Positions 24,733 through 33,901 of a DNA stretch of 64,000 nucleotides are shown here, piece by piece. Source of the stretch: Planctomycetota bacterium (GTDB taxonomy: Bacteria; Planctomycetota; Phycisphaerae; Phycisphaerales; UBA1924); the NCBI GenBank assembly GCA_023432465.1, contig JAEYUO010000042.1, positions 1-64,000 of the forward strand. Reading direction: 5' to 3'. A program made the translations under genes and the position numbers. The notes below the pieces were generated by a model, which saw only the letters and a list, made by a program, of their open reading frames with translations, searched no databases and was not told the DNA's origin. Positions within the stretch are counted from its first letter, which is position 1; the number at the start of each line of letters is the position of its first letter.

Positions 24733-25053
24733 TCAGTCCTTGACGCCCTCGACGCGGCCGGGGGTGGTGTACTTGATCAGCGACCGCTCGAGATCGACAC
24801 CGTGGATGTTGGCGAGCGTCGCGAGCCAGGCGATGACATCGGCAAACTCTTCCTCGAGGTTGGCCCGCTGCTCGGGAGTGGGGTTCTTGCCGGGACGGTT
24901 GTCGTGGAGGGCGGTAGCGAGCTCGCCGACTTCCTCGATGAGCAGGACGAACGTGCCGGCTGGGCCACGGGCCGAGTCGGTGGCGTAGTAGCGGTCGCGG
25001 ATGAGCTGCTGGAACGCGCCGAAGGTGATTGGGGCTGGGGAGGGGGTGGTCAT
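24733..25053 (-). CDS. MazG-like nucleotide pyrophosphohydrolase
   Basis: 106 residues, a single MazG domain. The EExxE...ExxD metal-binding pattern is seen in LLIEEVGELATAL and NLEEEFADVIAWLATLAN, followed by GVDLERSL. Such small all-alpha NTP pyrophosphatases remove aberrant nucleotides. I start at MTTPSPAP (ATG 25053) because the frame upstream is Pro-rich and non-conserved. It is convergent with holB and divergent from the COG3014 lipoprotein gene. Confidence 0.85.
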   Translation of the reverse strand: MTTPSPAPITFGAFQQLIRDRYYATDSARGPAGTFVLLIEEVGELATALHDNRPGKNPTPEQRANLEEEFADVIAWLATLANIHGVDLERSLIKYTTPGRVEGVKD

Positions 25054-25172
25054 GGGAGATCCTTGGGCGTGGGCGGGAGGTGGGGGCGAGGAAGAGCGAA
25101 GCGGGTGCAACTTTGGAGGTTAGGGCGCACTAAACTTCTGAAGGGGGGGAGGGGGCGGAAGGGGAGTTGCTG

Positions 25173-26588
25173 GTGAACGGCATGTGCGAGCCGCGAGAGA
25201 GTGTGAGTTGGATGCGGTTGGGCTGCTCGCCCCGGTGGCTGTGCGCGGGCATCCTGGGCGTGGCGGGGACCACGATGCTCGGCGGGTGCGTGACGGCGTT
25301 TGACAGGCATCGGGAAGACATCGGCGCGCTGCACGAGCAGGGACGGTATGACGAGATTGTGCGGCGGCTTGATGACCCCGCGACAAAGGGGAAGTATGGT
25401 GAAGGGAGCCGCCTGTTGTGGTGGCTGGAGCGAGGCGCGGCGGCGATGGCGACGGGTGACACGGCCGCGACGATCGAGAACTTTGAGAAGGCCGAGGAGT
25501 ACATGGATGTGTTCAACTCGGCGACCGCGGCGGATCACTTGGGCAAGTGGCTGCTGAACGACACGGCTGCGCCGTACATCGGTGAGCCGTATGAGGACAT
25601 GTATGTCAATGTCTTCAAGCTGCTGGCGCAACTGGAGGCGGGGAACCTGCAGGGCGGGGCGACGGTGGAGGCGCGGCGGATGGCGACGAAGGCCGATGCG
25701 CTGCGGGATCGGTATCTGAAGTTCAAGGGAGAGGTGGGCAAGCGGGCGGCGGCGGAGAGCGACGATGTGCGCGCGGGGGCATCGGGATTTGGATCGGCGA
25801 CGGCGGAGGGGGAGTTCATCGAGAGCCCGCTGGGGACGTATCTGACGGCGGTGACGTTCCTGAAGACGGGGGATCGTGCGATGCACGAGGTGGCATCGCG
25901 GCGGCTTCTGACAGCGATCGAGGCGCAGGGTGGGCTCATCGGTCCGGTGGATCGCGACAAGTTTGCGGGGCTGGGTGCGATGCGGCAGGATGAGGCGAAC
26001 GTGCTGGTCGTGGCCATTTCCGGCCGCGGGCCGCGGAAGGTTGCGAGGCGGTTCGGGCCGATTCCGGTGTTTGAGTGGCCGGTGTACTTTGAGCTGCCGG
26101 AGTTGGTTGGGGGCACCGCGGAGGCCGCGGGGGCGCGACTCGTGCTGGATGAGGGGACGAGCGTGGACCTTGCGTTGGTGGAGGACATGCGGTCTGTTGC
26201 GACGGCGAACCACCAGCGGCAGATGCCGCTGATCTATGCGCGGGCGTACTTGCGATCGACGGCGAAGGCTGCGGCGTCGTACGCGTTGACGCGGACGTGG
26301 CAGAACAACTCCAAGCGGGGAGACGAGCGTGACATCGCGACGGTGGTGGGCACGCTGGCGGGGCTGGCGTTTGTGGGGCTCACGGAGAAGGCGGACCTGC
26401 GATGCTGGGAGATGCTGCCCGGGCAGGCGCATGTGGCGATGGTGCGGCTGCCGCCGGGGGAGCACAACGCGAGAATCGAGTACGTATCGAGCGGGGGTGG
26501 CGTGATGTATTCCGGTCCGTGGAAGACGATCGCCGCGGGCGAGCGACCGACGGACCTGTTCACAGTGGTCGAGCATTACTGGCGATAG
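25173..26588 (+). CDS. COG3014-family lipoprotein
   Basis: 471 residues from GTG 25173, which lies 6 bases after GGGGAG. ATG 25212 would give a shorter, more typical signal (MRLGCSPRW, a hydrophobic stretch, then lipobox LGGC) and is a real alternative. The mature part has helical TPR-like repeats (about 55-200) and then a beta-rich domain. Family and context: COG3014 proteins are typically encoded just before an LpoB-like lipoprotein, which is the case here. The role is unknown but probably lies in the outer membrane or in peptidoglycan synthesis. G-runs 25143-25164 precede the start. Confidence 0.75.
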   Translation: MNGMCEPRESVSWMRLGCSPRWLCAGILGVAGTTMLGGCVTAFDRHREDIGALHEQGRYDEIVRRLDDPATKGKYGEGSRLLWWLERGAAAMATGDTAATIENFEKAEEYMDVFNSATAADHLGKWLLNDTAAPYIGEPYEDMYVNVFKLLAQLEAGNLQGGATVEARRMATKADALRDRYLKFKGEVGKRAAAESDDVRAGASGFGSATAEGEFIESPLGTYLTAVTFLKTGDRAMHEVASRRLLTAIEAQGGLIGPVDRDKFAGLGAMRQDEANVLVVAISGRGPRKVARRFGPIPVFEWPVYFELPELVGGTAEAAGARLVLDEGTSVDLALVEDMRSVATANHQRQMPLIYARAYLRSTAKAAASYALTRTWQNNSKRGDERDIATVVGTLAGLAFVGLTEKADLRCWEMLPGQAHVAMVRLPPGEHNARIEYVSSGGGVMYSGPWKTIAAGERPTDLFTVVEHYWR

Positions 26589-26626
26589 CCGTGCGGGCAC
26601 GCCAAGCAACACAAGGGAGTCTGCGC

Positions 26627-27244
26627 ATGAACAAGATGACGAAGAGCGTGAGCGTGCTCGCGGCGGCCGCGGGGTTGACGATGGCGGTCGCTTCGTGCGG
26701 CCCCACGCGTCGGGATGTGGAGCGGGTGGATCCGGAGACGAAGGTCGATCTGGATTACCGGTTCAACGACAACGATGCGCGGCAGGTCTGGCAGGGGATG
26801 TCGAACGACTCGACGTTCCGTGGGTGGATCGGGCGCTGGCAGCAGGAGCGTGGCGGCAACCGGCCGATCATGATCGTCGGGCCGATCAAGAACAATACTC
26901 AGGACTACATCAACATGAACCTGTTCACCCGGAACTTCGAGCGGGAGATGCTCAACACCGGGAACGTGCGGGTGGTGTCGATGCGGGACCAGCGCGGCGA
27001 CCTGCGGGATGAGCGGCTGCAGGGGCAGGAGTGGAACTCGCCGGAGACACGCAAGCTGATGAAGAACGAGCTGGGCGCGGACCTAATGCTGATGGGGGAT
27101 GTCAACGATGTTGTGGAGCGGTCGCTCGACAACCGTCAGGTGAGCAAGTACTACCAGGTGAACTTGGAACTCACCAACATCGAGACCAACGAGAAGGTCT
27201 GGATCGGGAGTGTCGAGATCAAGAAGGTTGCGACGCTGAAGTGA
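26627..27244 (+). CDS. lpoB: LpoB-family penicillin-binding protein activator lipoprotein
   Basis: 205 residues. A lipoprotein signal ends in VASC-G (residues about 21-24). The mature domain has the LpoB fold signatures: the start of the alpha/beta core at NRPIMIVGPIKNNT, the conserved NSPETRKLMKNELGADLMLMGDV and the C-terminal LTNIETNEKVWIG. In enterobacteria LpoB activates PBP1b from the outer membrane. The partner PBP is not in the window. A strong AAGGGAG lies 7 bases before the ATG. It pairs with the COG3014 gene 38 bases upstream and ends before a strong terminator. Confidence 0.85.
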   Translation: MNKMTKSVSVLAAAAGLTMAVASCGPTRRDVERVDPETKVDLDYRFNDNDARQVWQGMSNDSTFRGWIGRWQQERGGNRPIMIVGPIKNNTQDYINMNLFTRNFEREMLNTGNVRVVSMRDQRGDLRDERLQGQEWNSPETRKLMKNELGADLMLMGDVNDVVERSLDNRQVSKYYQVNLELTNIETNEKVWIGSVEIKKVATLK

Positions 27245-27272
27245 GCCGCGGGCATCGCGGTGTGGAATGAAC

Positions 27273-27300
27273 AAGGGCTCGCCCGATTGGGCGAGCCCTT
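27273..27300. terminator. Terminator hairpin between lpoB and the convergent PpiD-like gene
   Basis: A perfect 12-bp stem AAGGGCTCGCCC/GGGCGAGCCCTT with loop GATT. A-rich and T-rich ends allow action in both directions; TTTGTGTT follows on the plus strand. Confidence 0.85.
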
Positions 27301-27325
27301 TGTGTTGGTTGAGATGCCAGGACGC

Positions 27326-29230
27326 TCAGGCGTCGGGCTGGGGCTTCGGCTCGTTGAGCTGCGGGTTCTTGTAGATGACCTTGAGGCGTTCCCTGAGCCG
27401 CTGGTAGCTGAAGGGGTTGTCCGCGGGGGATTCGATCCTCAACTCTTCGCGCACGAGGTTGGCCACGGTCGAGGCCTGGCTGCGACGCCAGACGTCTTCC
27501 GTCACCGGGCTGATGCCCACGACACGGGCGATGGCCAGGCCAAACGCCTTGGGCATCGGGGCGACAACCGTGCGATTCTCCGGGGGAAGCTCGGGGATGT
27601 TCACGCCGGGGTCGAGCCCGGAGCCGATCTCCAGGAGCCGGTTACGGAACGCTTCATCGGCGATGTTGGGATCGGCGGGGAAGATGCCCGAGGCGACCAC
27701 CGTCGCCCGCTTGGGGGGCTGGATGGCGGAGTCTTCATCATCACTGAGCGGCTGGAGGCCCTCCTCGATCGCACGCTGCCTGTAGGCGTCGATCTGGGAG
27801 GTGAGCTTCTCGAAGGCGGCAAGCCGCTTGAGGTCCTTGACCACATCGGCCCGGACATCGTCGACGGAGTCGGGGGCAGAGGACTTGCGTGCCTCCGTGA
27901 CGACCATATAGAAGCGGTTTCCGGCGAAGTCGGTGAGCGCGTCGCCGGGGACTCCGACCTGCAGGGCGGTGTCGTTGTCGCCGGCGAGTTCGCGGACGCG
28001 GAAGAGGACCGTGCTGAATGGCTCCCGCTGAGAGCCTCGCTGCAGGAATGACCGGCCGATGCCCTCAATGCTCGCGACGTTGGCAAGGGTGGTCCACTCG
28101 CCGCGGCGGTAGACTGTCGGGGCGGGGATGTCCGCGCCGGTCTGCTCCTTGACGCGGAGGACGACGGCCTCGCGGAGCTTGTCGAGGTCCGGGCGGATTT
28201 GAGCCCAGTCAGCCGGAAGCTTGCGGTAGACCCCTTCGGGCTGGGTTCGGCGGAGCGCCCGCTCAAACTCGCCGCGAACGGCCTGGTCGGCGGCCTTCAT
28301 GACACGGTCGACGACCTCGTTTCGGACTTCGGTCTCGAACGGGGCCTTGGCCTGTTCGAGGGTCTGGCCGCCGGAGGGTTCGCCGCTGGGGTTGGCGAGC
28401 AGGAACCGCTTGTGGACTTCGACGGGGTCGGGGCGAACGGAGGCTGCGATCGCGGCACGATCGAGGGTCAGCCACTCGAGCTTGACGCGATCGGGGAGGC
28501 GGTAGCCAAGGCCGAGCTCGCCGCTTCCGGCCTCGGCATCGCTGTACTTGGCGAAGTGCGCGGCGATCTGCTCTTCAGAGGGCTCGGGGATGTCGGACAT
28601 CACCTGGTCGGGCGGGACGAAGATGTACTCGATGTCTGTGCGGTCCTGGGTGCGCTTCATGCCCGCGGCGAGACGGCGATCGGAGAAGCGGGGGGCGCGC
28701 TGGTAGGCGACCTGCATGCGGATGATGCCGTGGAGCTTGGCGAGGGCGAGGTAGAGCTGGTCCTGCGTCAGACCGAACTCGGTCTGCATGGAGCTCATGC
28801 CCTGCTCCATGATCGAGACCATGGACTTGGTCAGGGATTCGAGCTGGTCGGGCGGCGTGGTGTAGGCGCGGCCACTGGCAAAGAGCATCTGGCGGACAAG
28901 GTCGGGGAGGAACTCCGAGCCCTCTCCCTTGCCGGCGATGTACCCGCCCTTTTGCGCTTCGCGGACGAGCAGGAGCCAGTGGTCGGCGTTCTCGACGTTG
29001 CCGACCATGGGCAGGGTCTCGAAGGTGAGCCTGCTCATCGCGGCGTGTTCTCTCGCGGCGAGGTCGAACTCGGCCGCGCCGACGCGGTCGCCGTCGATCC
29101 ACATGACGGTGGTGAAGAGCGGCCGCTGGCCGATCTCCGAGAGCGTGGTGGGCAGGAGGAAGGCGATCATCAGCAGCGTGCCGCCGATGACCAGGATCCA
29201 CTGGCTGTACTTCCGGAGGAACTTGAGCAT
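27326..29230 (-). CDS. PpiD/SurA-like membrane-anchored chaperone
   Basis: 634 residues, close to the 623 of E. coli PpiD. A single N-terminal membrane helix (residues about 12-32, WILVIGGTLLMIAFLLP) would anchor a large periplasmic part. Residues about 45-230 are helical and resemble the SurA N-terminal chaperone region (repeated LxxLxxQxGxxxxQ patterns). I cannot find a clear parvulin catalytic motif, so isomerase activity is doubtful. The rest is helical and acidic. It lies 95 bases downstream of rpsD with a hairpin in between. The role in outer-membrane protein folding is inferred. Confidence 0.6.
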   Translation of the reverse strand: MLKFLRKYSQWILVIGGTLLMIAFLLPTTLSEIGQRPLFTTVMWIDGDRVGAAEFDLAAREHAAMSRLTFETLPMVGNVENADHWLLLVREAQKGGYIAGKGEGSEFLPDLVRQMLFASGRAYTTPPDQLESLTKSMVSIMEQGMSSMQTEFGLTQDQLYLALAKLHGIIRMQVAYQRAPRFSDRRLAAGMKRTQDRTDIEYIFVPPDQVMSDIPEPSEEQIAAHFAKYSDAEAGSGELGLGYRLPDRVKLEWLTLDRAAIAASVRPDPVEVHKRFLLANPSGEPSGGQTLEQAKAPFETEVRNEVVDRVMKAADQAVRGEFERALRRTQPEGVYRKLPADWAQIRPDLDKLREAVVLRVKEQTGADIPAPTVYRRGEWTTLANVASIEGIGRSFLQRGSQREPFSTVLFRVRELAGDNDTALQVGVPGDALTDFAGNRFYMVVTEARKSSAPDSVDDVRADVVKDLKRLAAFEKLTSQIDAYRQRAIEEGLQPLSDDEDSAIQPPKRATVVASGIFPADPNIADEAFRNRLLEIGSGLDPGVNIPELPPENRTVVAPMPKAFGLAIARVVGISPVTEDVWRRSQASTVANLVREELRIESPADNPFSYQRLRERLKVIYKNPQLNEPKPQPDA

Positions 29231-29284
29231 CGCGCTCTCCTTGCGGTCCCGCGCTCAGACAAGGCCGGGTACCGGTGGACCGAC

Positions 29285-29308
29285 GGGCGCGCAGGGCATC
29301 CTGCGCGC
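29285..29308 (-). terminator. Hairpin between rpsD and the PpiD-like gene
   Basis: GGCGCGCAGG/CCTGCGCGCC form a perfect 10-bp stem with a 4-base loop, 18 bases past the rpsD stop. No T-tract; it may attenuate read-through into the next gene. Confidence 0.5.
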
Positions 29309-29325
29309 CGATCGGCCTGCCGTTG

Positions 29326-29925
29326 TTATCGGTAGAACTCGATGATCAGGTTTGCGTTCACGTCGAAAGGAATCTGATCCGACGTGGGCAGGGCGATGAT
29401 CTTGGTGTTCAGTTCGCCGGGGTTGAAGTCGATCCAGCCCGGAACCTCGTGGCCGGAGAGGGATTCCATGTTCTCGCGGACGAGCTTCTCGATCTTGGGC
29501 TTGAGGGTGATGACATCGCCCACGACGACGGAATAGGACGGGCGGTCGCACTTCTTGCCGTTGACCAGGATGTGGCCGTGGGCGACGATCTGCCGGGCGG
29601 CCCAGATGGTCCGGGCCATGCCGGTGCGGCGGACAACGTTGTCGAGGCGGCGCTCCAGGAGCTGCTGGAGGATCTCGCCGGTATTGCCGGGGAGACGGGT
29701 CGCCTCGGCGATGTAGCGGCGGAACTGACGCTCCAGCACGCTGTAGTGGAACTTGAGCTTCTGCTTCTCGTTCATGCGGAGGCCGTAGTCGCGGAGGCGA
29801 CGGCCGCGGAACCCGTGCATGCCGGGGAACACCAGCGCGCGCTTGGTCGTGTGCTTGGGGATGTCCTCGACGGGCGAACCGACGCGACGAGAGAGCTTGA
29901 GCTTGGGGCCTGTGTACCGAGCCAT
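29326..29925 (-). CDS. rpsD: 30S ribosomal protein uS4
   Basis: 199 residues, normal length. It is a primary 16S rRNA binder and assembly nucleator. The N-terminal MARYTGPKLKLSRR, the S4 domain LERRLDNVVRRTGMARTIWAARQIVAHGHILVNG and the C-terminal IIEFYR are all standard. The ATG at 29925 follows GGAAGGAGC. The gene stands alone, away from the usual rpsM-rpsK-rpsD-rpoA cluster, which occurs in several phyla. It has no zinc Cys motif near the N-terminus. Confidence 0.96.
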   Translation of the reverse strand: MARYTGPKLKLSRRVGSPVEDIPKHTTKRALVFPGMHGFRGRRLRDYGLRMNEKQKLKFHYSVLERQFRRYIAEATRLPGNTGEILQQLLERRLDNVVRRTGMARTIWAARQIVAHGHILVNGKKCDRPSYSVVVGDVITLKPKIEKLVRENMESLSGHEVPGWIDFNPGELNTKIIALPTSDQIPFDVNANLIIEFYR

Positions 29926-30074
29926 AACGATGCTCCTTCCGTCCCCGGACACGCGGCCTGTGGCCGTTGCCGGGGTGCCTGCCGTCGATGGGAGCGGCAA
30001 GCGATCTGCGCCGGTGGCCGCGGCTGCGGTCGGCTGGTTCAAAGAGATCCGGGCAATCCCAGAATGTGAGGCGG

Positions 30075-30103
30075 ATTGAAGGCGGGGTGGGGGGTCGGGT
30101 CAA
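30075..30103 (-). promoter_or_regulatory. Candidate promoter of rpsD
   Basis: On the minus strand TTGACC (30098-30103), 17 bases, TTCAAT (30075-30080). The -35 overlaps the stop of the upstream dehydrogenase gene. The predicted leader is about 145 bases. The -10 is weak. Confidence 0.35.
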
Positions 30104-31140
30104 ACCCTTTCGTGGCCGGGCTTTGGCGAGGGGGCCTGTACGAAATGGGCGGGGGTGACGAGGTTGGCCTTCGGGATCGACCCGGATGCAAAGCCGTCGA
30201 GATTGTCGATGGTTGTTTGGGAAATGTTGGCAACCGCCTCCCTGGTGAAGAAGCCCTGGTGGGCGGTGATGAGGACGTTGGGGAATGTCAGGAGACGGGC
30301 GAAGATGTCGTCCTGCAGGACCTCTTCGGAGAGATCGCGGAAGAAGAGGTCGGCTTCTTCCTCGTAGACATCGAGCCCGACCGCGCCCAGGGTGCGGGCC
30401 TTGAGGGCGTCGATCAGGGCCCGGGTGTCGATGAGCGCGCCGCGGCCGGTGTTGATCAGCATCGCATCGGGATGCATCGTGGAGAGGACCTGGGCGTTGA
30501 TGAGGTGCCGTGTCTCGGGGGTGAGGGGGCAATGGAGGGTGACGATGTGGCTGCGGGAGAGCAGCTCCGACAGGGGGACGTACTCGGCACCCAGAGCGCG
30601 GACCTCCGCGGAGGGATAGGGATCGGCGGCGAGCACTCGGCAGCCGAAGCCCCGCATGATGCGGATGACGCACTGGCCGATCTTGCCGGTGCCGATGATG
30701 CCGACGGTCTTGCCGTGGAAATCGAATCCCATGAGGCCGTCGAGGGCGAAGTTGTGCTCGCGGACGCGGTTGTATGCGCGGTGCAGCTTGCGGTTGAGGC
30801 AGAGCATCATCGCGACGGTGTGCTCGGCAACGGCGTGGGGGGAATAGGCCGGGACACGTGCGACGGTGAGGCCGAGCCGATGGGCCGCGGCGATGTCCAC
30901 ATGGTTGAACCCGGCGGAGCGGAGGGCGATGAGCCTGATTCCGGCTGCAGCGAGCTTTGAGAGACAGGACTCATCGAGTTGGTCGTTCACGAACGCGCAG
31001 ACAGCTTCGCAGCCGGCAGCGGCGGCAAAGGTTGAGGAATCCAGCCGCTGGGTGAGGAAGAGCAGTTCATGGCGTCCTGCGGCCGCCGCGAGCATGGGCT
31101 CCCGCTCGAATGGCTTGGCGCTGAAGAAAGCGGTTCGCAT
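30100..31140 (-). CDS. ldhA: D-lactate dehydrogenase-like 2-hydroxyacid dehydrogenase
   Basis: 346 residues. It reduces a 2-keto acid, probably pyruvate, with NADH. The NAD motif is GIIGTGKIGQCVIRIMRGFG (residues about 153-172). The catalytic Arg is in LINTGRGALID, the Glu in LDVYEEEADLFF and the His in ITAHQGFFTREA; the FFTREA ending is typical of the LdhA branch. It is divergent from purF. The intervening 69 bases hold a symmetrical box (CATAGTGTA) that can serve as -10 on both strands. Confidence 0.85.
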   Translation of the reverse strand: MRTAFFSAKPFEREPMLAAAAGRHELLFLTQRLDSSTFAAAAGCEAVCAFVNDQLDESCLSKLAAAGIRLIALRSAGFNHVDIAAAHRLGLTVARVPAYSPHAVAEHTVAMMLCLNRKLHRAYNRVREHNFALDGLMGFDFHGKTVGIIGTGKIGQCVIRIMRGFGCRVLAADPYPSAEVRALGAEYVPLSELLSRSHIVTLHCPLTPETRHLINAQVLSTMHPDAMLINTGRGALIDTRALIDALKARTLGAVGLDVYEEEADLFFRDLSEEVLQDDIFARLLTFPNVLITAHQGFFTREAVANISQTTIDNLDGFASGSIPKANLVTPAHFVQAPSPKPGHERV

Positions 31141-31175
31141 GGCGGTCGCTCCCGTGCGTGCATCGATGCCCCCGC

Positions 31176-31181
31176 TACACT
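31176..31181 (+). promoter_or_regulatory. -10 element TACACT of purF
   Basis: TACACT lies 28 bases before the TTG start of purF. The complementary strand reads TAGTGT at 31177-31182, a possible -10 for the divergent ldhA-like gene. Confidence 0.4.
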
Positions 31182-31209
31182 ATGGCTGTCCCGTCGCGAG
31201 GAGCGCACG

Positions 31210-32778
31210 TTGAGCCAAGAGCGTCTGCCGTTGCCGGTCTTGACGATGCCCCGGTCCGAGGGCGGGCGGGGGTGCGGGCGTGGGGCGGAGGGTTATGAAA
31301 AGAAGGAAAAGTGCGGGGTGTTCGGAATCTGGGGCGGCCCGGAGCCGGCAACGCACAGCTACATGGGGCTGTATGCCCAGCAGCACCGGGGGCAGGAGAG
31401 CGCGGGGATCGCGGTCTCCAACGGTCGGACGCTGAGCGCGCACACGGGGATGGGGCTGGTGTCGGAGATCTTCGACCAGCGGACCTTGGCGCAGCTCGAG
31501 GCCGCGTGTCTCTCGCCGGAAGAGCTGGCATCGCTGAACGGGAAGCGCTTTCAGCACGGTGCGGTGCGGAGCGGCCCCGGCTGCGGGGCGATCGGGCACA
31601 ATCGATATTCGACGGCGGGGGGGTCGAAATCGTGCAACGCCCAGCCGCTGCTGGAGCAGTACATCGGCGGGCAGGTGGCTGTGGCGCACAACGGCAACCT
31701 GATCAACGCCGATGCGTTCCGGGTGCTGTTCGAGAAAGCCGGGCACCTCTTCCACACAACCAGCGACACGGAGGTGGTGATCCACCTGCTGGCCTCACCG
31801 GCGCAGCAGGGCGCGGTCGATCCGCTCGCGGCGACGCTGCGGCATCTGCAGGGCGCGTTCAGCATCGTGTTTCTCTTCCCGGACCGGATCGAGGCTGCGC
31901 GGGACCCGTGGGGGTGGCGTCCGCTGGTGCTGGGGAAGATGCCCGACGGCCGCGATGTCGTGGCGAGCGAGACCGTTGCGCTCGATGTCATCGGCGCGAA
32001 GGTCGTGCGGGAGATCGAGCCCGGCGAGATTGTGACCCTCTCAGACAGCGGCGTGTCATCGCGGCGGTTCGCCGACCCGATCGAGCGGCCGGCGCACTGC
32101 GTGTTCGAGCACGTGTACTTCGCCAACCCGGCGAGCTATGTGTTTGGGCAGAACGTGCAGGTGGTGCGGGAGGATCTGGGCGCTGCGCTGGCGCGCGAGG
32201 CCGCGGTGCCCGCGGACTACGTGATGCCGATGCCGGACTCGGGAAGGTCCGCCGCGGCGGGGTATGCACGGGCGAGCGGCATCCCGTATCGCGAAGGCAT
32301 CGTGCCGAACCGGTACGTGGGCCGGACGTTCATCAAGCCGACGCAGGCGGAGCGGTCCGCCGCGGTGCGGCTGAAGCTCAACACGATCCGCGAGATCGTG
32401 AACGGAAAGAAGCTGATCGTGGTGGACGACTCGATCGTCCGCGGCACGACGACGCGCGTGAAAATGGACCAGTTGCGTCAGGCGGGTGCGAAGGAGATCC
32501 ACCTGCGGATCTCGTGCCCGCCGATCCGGCACCCGTGTTACTTCGGTGTCGATTTTGCGACGCGCGATCAACTCATCGCGCACGAGAAGAGCGTCGAGGA
32601 GATCCGCGAGTATCTGGGCGTCGACTCGCTGCACTTCCTGTCGCTGGAGGGGCTGCTGGCGTGCATGAACCGCCCGGCCTCGCACTACTGCACGGCGTGC
32701 TATGACGGGGACTACCGGCTTGATCCGGATCATCCGGTGACGAGCGAGGTGGCGACGAGTCAGATGACGATGTTCTGA
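31210..32778 (+). CDS. purF: Amidophosphoribosyltransferase
   Basis: 522 residues. It commits PRPP to purine synthesis. A 34-residue propeptide precedes the nucleophile Cys35 in KCGVFGIW, implying self-cleavage. The glutaminase core is LYAQQHRGQESAGIA and the PRPP site is KLIVVDDSIVRGTT. It is the iron-sulfur (Bacillus-type) form: Cys in AHCVFEHVYF, SCPPIRHPC and YCTAC. I chose TTG 31210 because GAGGAG ends 6 bases before it; ATG codons nearby are out of frame or far upstream. Confidence 0.95.
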   Translation: MSQERLPLPVLTMPRSEGGRGCGRGAEGYEKKEKCGVFGIWGGPEPATHSYMGLYAQQHRGQESAGIAVSNGRTLSAHTGMGLVSEIFDQRTLAQLEAACLSPEELASLNGKRFQHGAVRSGPGCGAIGHNRYSTAGGSKSCNAQPLLEQYIGGQVAVAHNGNLINADAFRVLFEKAGHLFHTTSDTEVVIHLLASPAQQGAVDPLAATLRHLQGAFSIVFLFPDRIEAARDPWGWRPLVLGKMPDGRDVVASETVALDVIGAKVVREIEPGEIVTLSDSGVSSRRFADPIERPAHCVFEHVYFANPASYVFGQNVQVVREDLGAALAREAAVPADYVMPMPDSGRSAAAGYARASGIPYREGIVPNRYVGRTFIKPTQAERSAAVRLKLNTIREIVNGKKLIVVDDSIVRGTTTRVKMDQLRQAGAKEIHLRISCPPIRHPCYFGVDFATRDQLIAHEKSVEEIREYLGVDSLHFLSLEGLLACMNRPASHYCTACYDGDYRLDPDHPVTSEVATSQMTMF

Positions 32779-32784
32779 GCTGCC

Positions 32785-33267
32785 ATGGTGTCTCTACGCG
32801 CCGTAATCCCGTCCGATCTCCCCGCGATCTTCACGCACCAACTCGACGCTGAAGCCTGCCGCATGGCGGCGTTCACGGCCGATGACCCGACTGATCGCGC
32901 GGCGTTCGATGCGCACTGGGCGAAGATTTTCGCGAGTGACACGGTGATTGTGCGGACAGTGGTGGTGCGTGGTGAGGCGGGCGCGGAGCATGTGGCCGGG
33001 CACATCGCCAGCTTCTTGCGCGGCGAGGAACGCGAGGTGACGTACTGGATCGGGCGTGAGTTCTGGGGCAGGGGTGTTGCGACGTGGGCGCTTCGGCTGC
33101 TCCTCGAAGAGGATGGAACCCGGCCGATCTTCGGGCGTGCCGCGGCGGACAACAAGCCCTCGATCCGCGTGCTGGAGAAGTGCGGGTTCGTGGAGGTTGC
33201 CCGCGAGCGGGGGTTTGCGAATGCGAGGGGTGAAGAGATCGAGGAAGTGGTGATGCGGCTCCGGTAA
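32785..33267 (+). CDS. GNAT family N-acetyltransferase
   Basis: 160 residues, Gcn5-related fold of the RimJ/RimL type. The acetyl-CoA binding region is YWIGREFWGRGVATWALRLLL (residues about 90-110), followed by the typical NKPSIRVLEKCGFVEVARERG. The substrate is unknown. It begins 6 bases after the purF stop, so it is likely co-transcribed, but nothing links it to purine synthesis. Confidence 0.85.
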   Translation: MVSLRAVIPSDLPAIFTHQLDAEACRMAAFTADDPTDRAAFDAHWAKIFASDTVIVRTVVVRGEAGAEHVAGHIASFLRGEEREVTYWIGREFWGRGVATWALRLLLEEDGTRPIFGRAAADNKPSIRVLEKCGFVEVARERGFANARGEEIEEVVMRLR

Positions 33268-33294
33268 CCATTCGCGGGGGGAGTCCCCATGGCT

Positions 33295-33300
33295 TACACT
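33295..33300 (+). promoter_or_regulatory. -10 element TACACT of the Uma2 gene; predicted leaderless start
   Basis: TACACT ends 6 bases before the ATG at 33307. No Shine-Dalgarno. Identical box and spacing to alaS. Confidence 0.5.
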
Positions 33301-33306
33301 TCTGGC

Positions 33307-33885
33307 ATGTCCGCCGTCCCCCGCATCCCGAACGACTTCGGCCTCGCTGGTCTCCGGATGACCGCCGCGGAGTACCTCGCTCATGGCGAGACTGTCGATC
33401 GCTACGAGCTTGTCGATGGGGTTGTCCTCATGTCTCCACGCCCGACGCCGCGTCACCAGAAGATCATCCAGCTCATGCTTATGCAGTTGAGCCAATATGG
33501 GGATGCTCATCCGGGATTCGAGTTCTTCATGGATGTCGATCTGGTGCTGTCCGACAACCGCGTGTACGCGCCCGATTTGGTCTGCTATCTGCCGGGCAGG
33601 TTGAAGCAACTGCCGCAGGTGCTGAAGACGCCGCCGGACTTGCTCGTTGAGGTGCTCTCGCCGGGGACCAAGGCCTTCGACCTGACGACCAAGCGCAACG
33701 ACTACGAGGCTTTCGGCGTCGGCGAGTTCTGGGCGTACGACCCCGCTGACGGCCGCTTGCGTCGGTTTCAGCGCAGCGCCGGCAAGCTGGTCGAAGCGGC
33801 CCCGGTGAGTGATTCGGCGGAGTGTCTTGTTCTGCCGGGTTGGTCGCTGGACCTTCGGCCGCTGCGCCAGCTGATGGATCAGTAG
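33307..33885 (+). CDS. Uma2 family (DUF820) PD-(D/E)xK nuclease-like protein
   Basis: 192 residues. The family pattern is clear: YELVDGVVLMSPRPT then HQKIIQLMLMQL, the catalytic Asp in YAPDLVCYL, and the E...K pair in LLVEVLSPGTKAFDLTTKRNDYEAFGVGEFWAYD. The fold is a restriction-endonuclease-like core, but the biological role of the family, which is expanded in cyanobacteria and planctomycetes, is not established. I start at ATG 33307; the 33289 start would lie upstream of the -10 box. It is convergent with the Old Yellow Enzyme gene. Confidence 0.85.
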   Translation: MSAVPRIPNDFGLAGLRMTAAEYLAHGETVDRYELVDGVVLMSPRPTPRHQKIIQLMLMQLSQYGDAHPGFEFFMDVDLVLSDNRVYAPDLVCYLPGRLKQLPQVLKTPPDLLVEVLSPGTKAFDLTTKRNDYEAFGVGEFWAYDPADGRLRRFQRSAGKLVEAAPVSDSAECLVLPGWSLDLRPLRQLMDQ

Positions 33886-33901
33886 CTTCGGCCGCGCCGT
33901 T

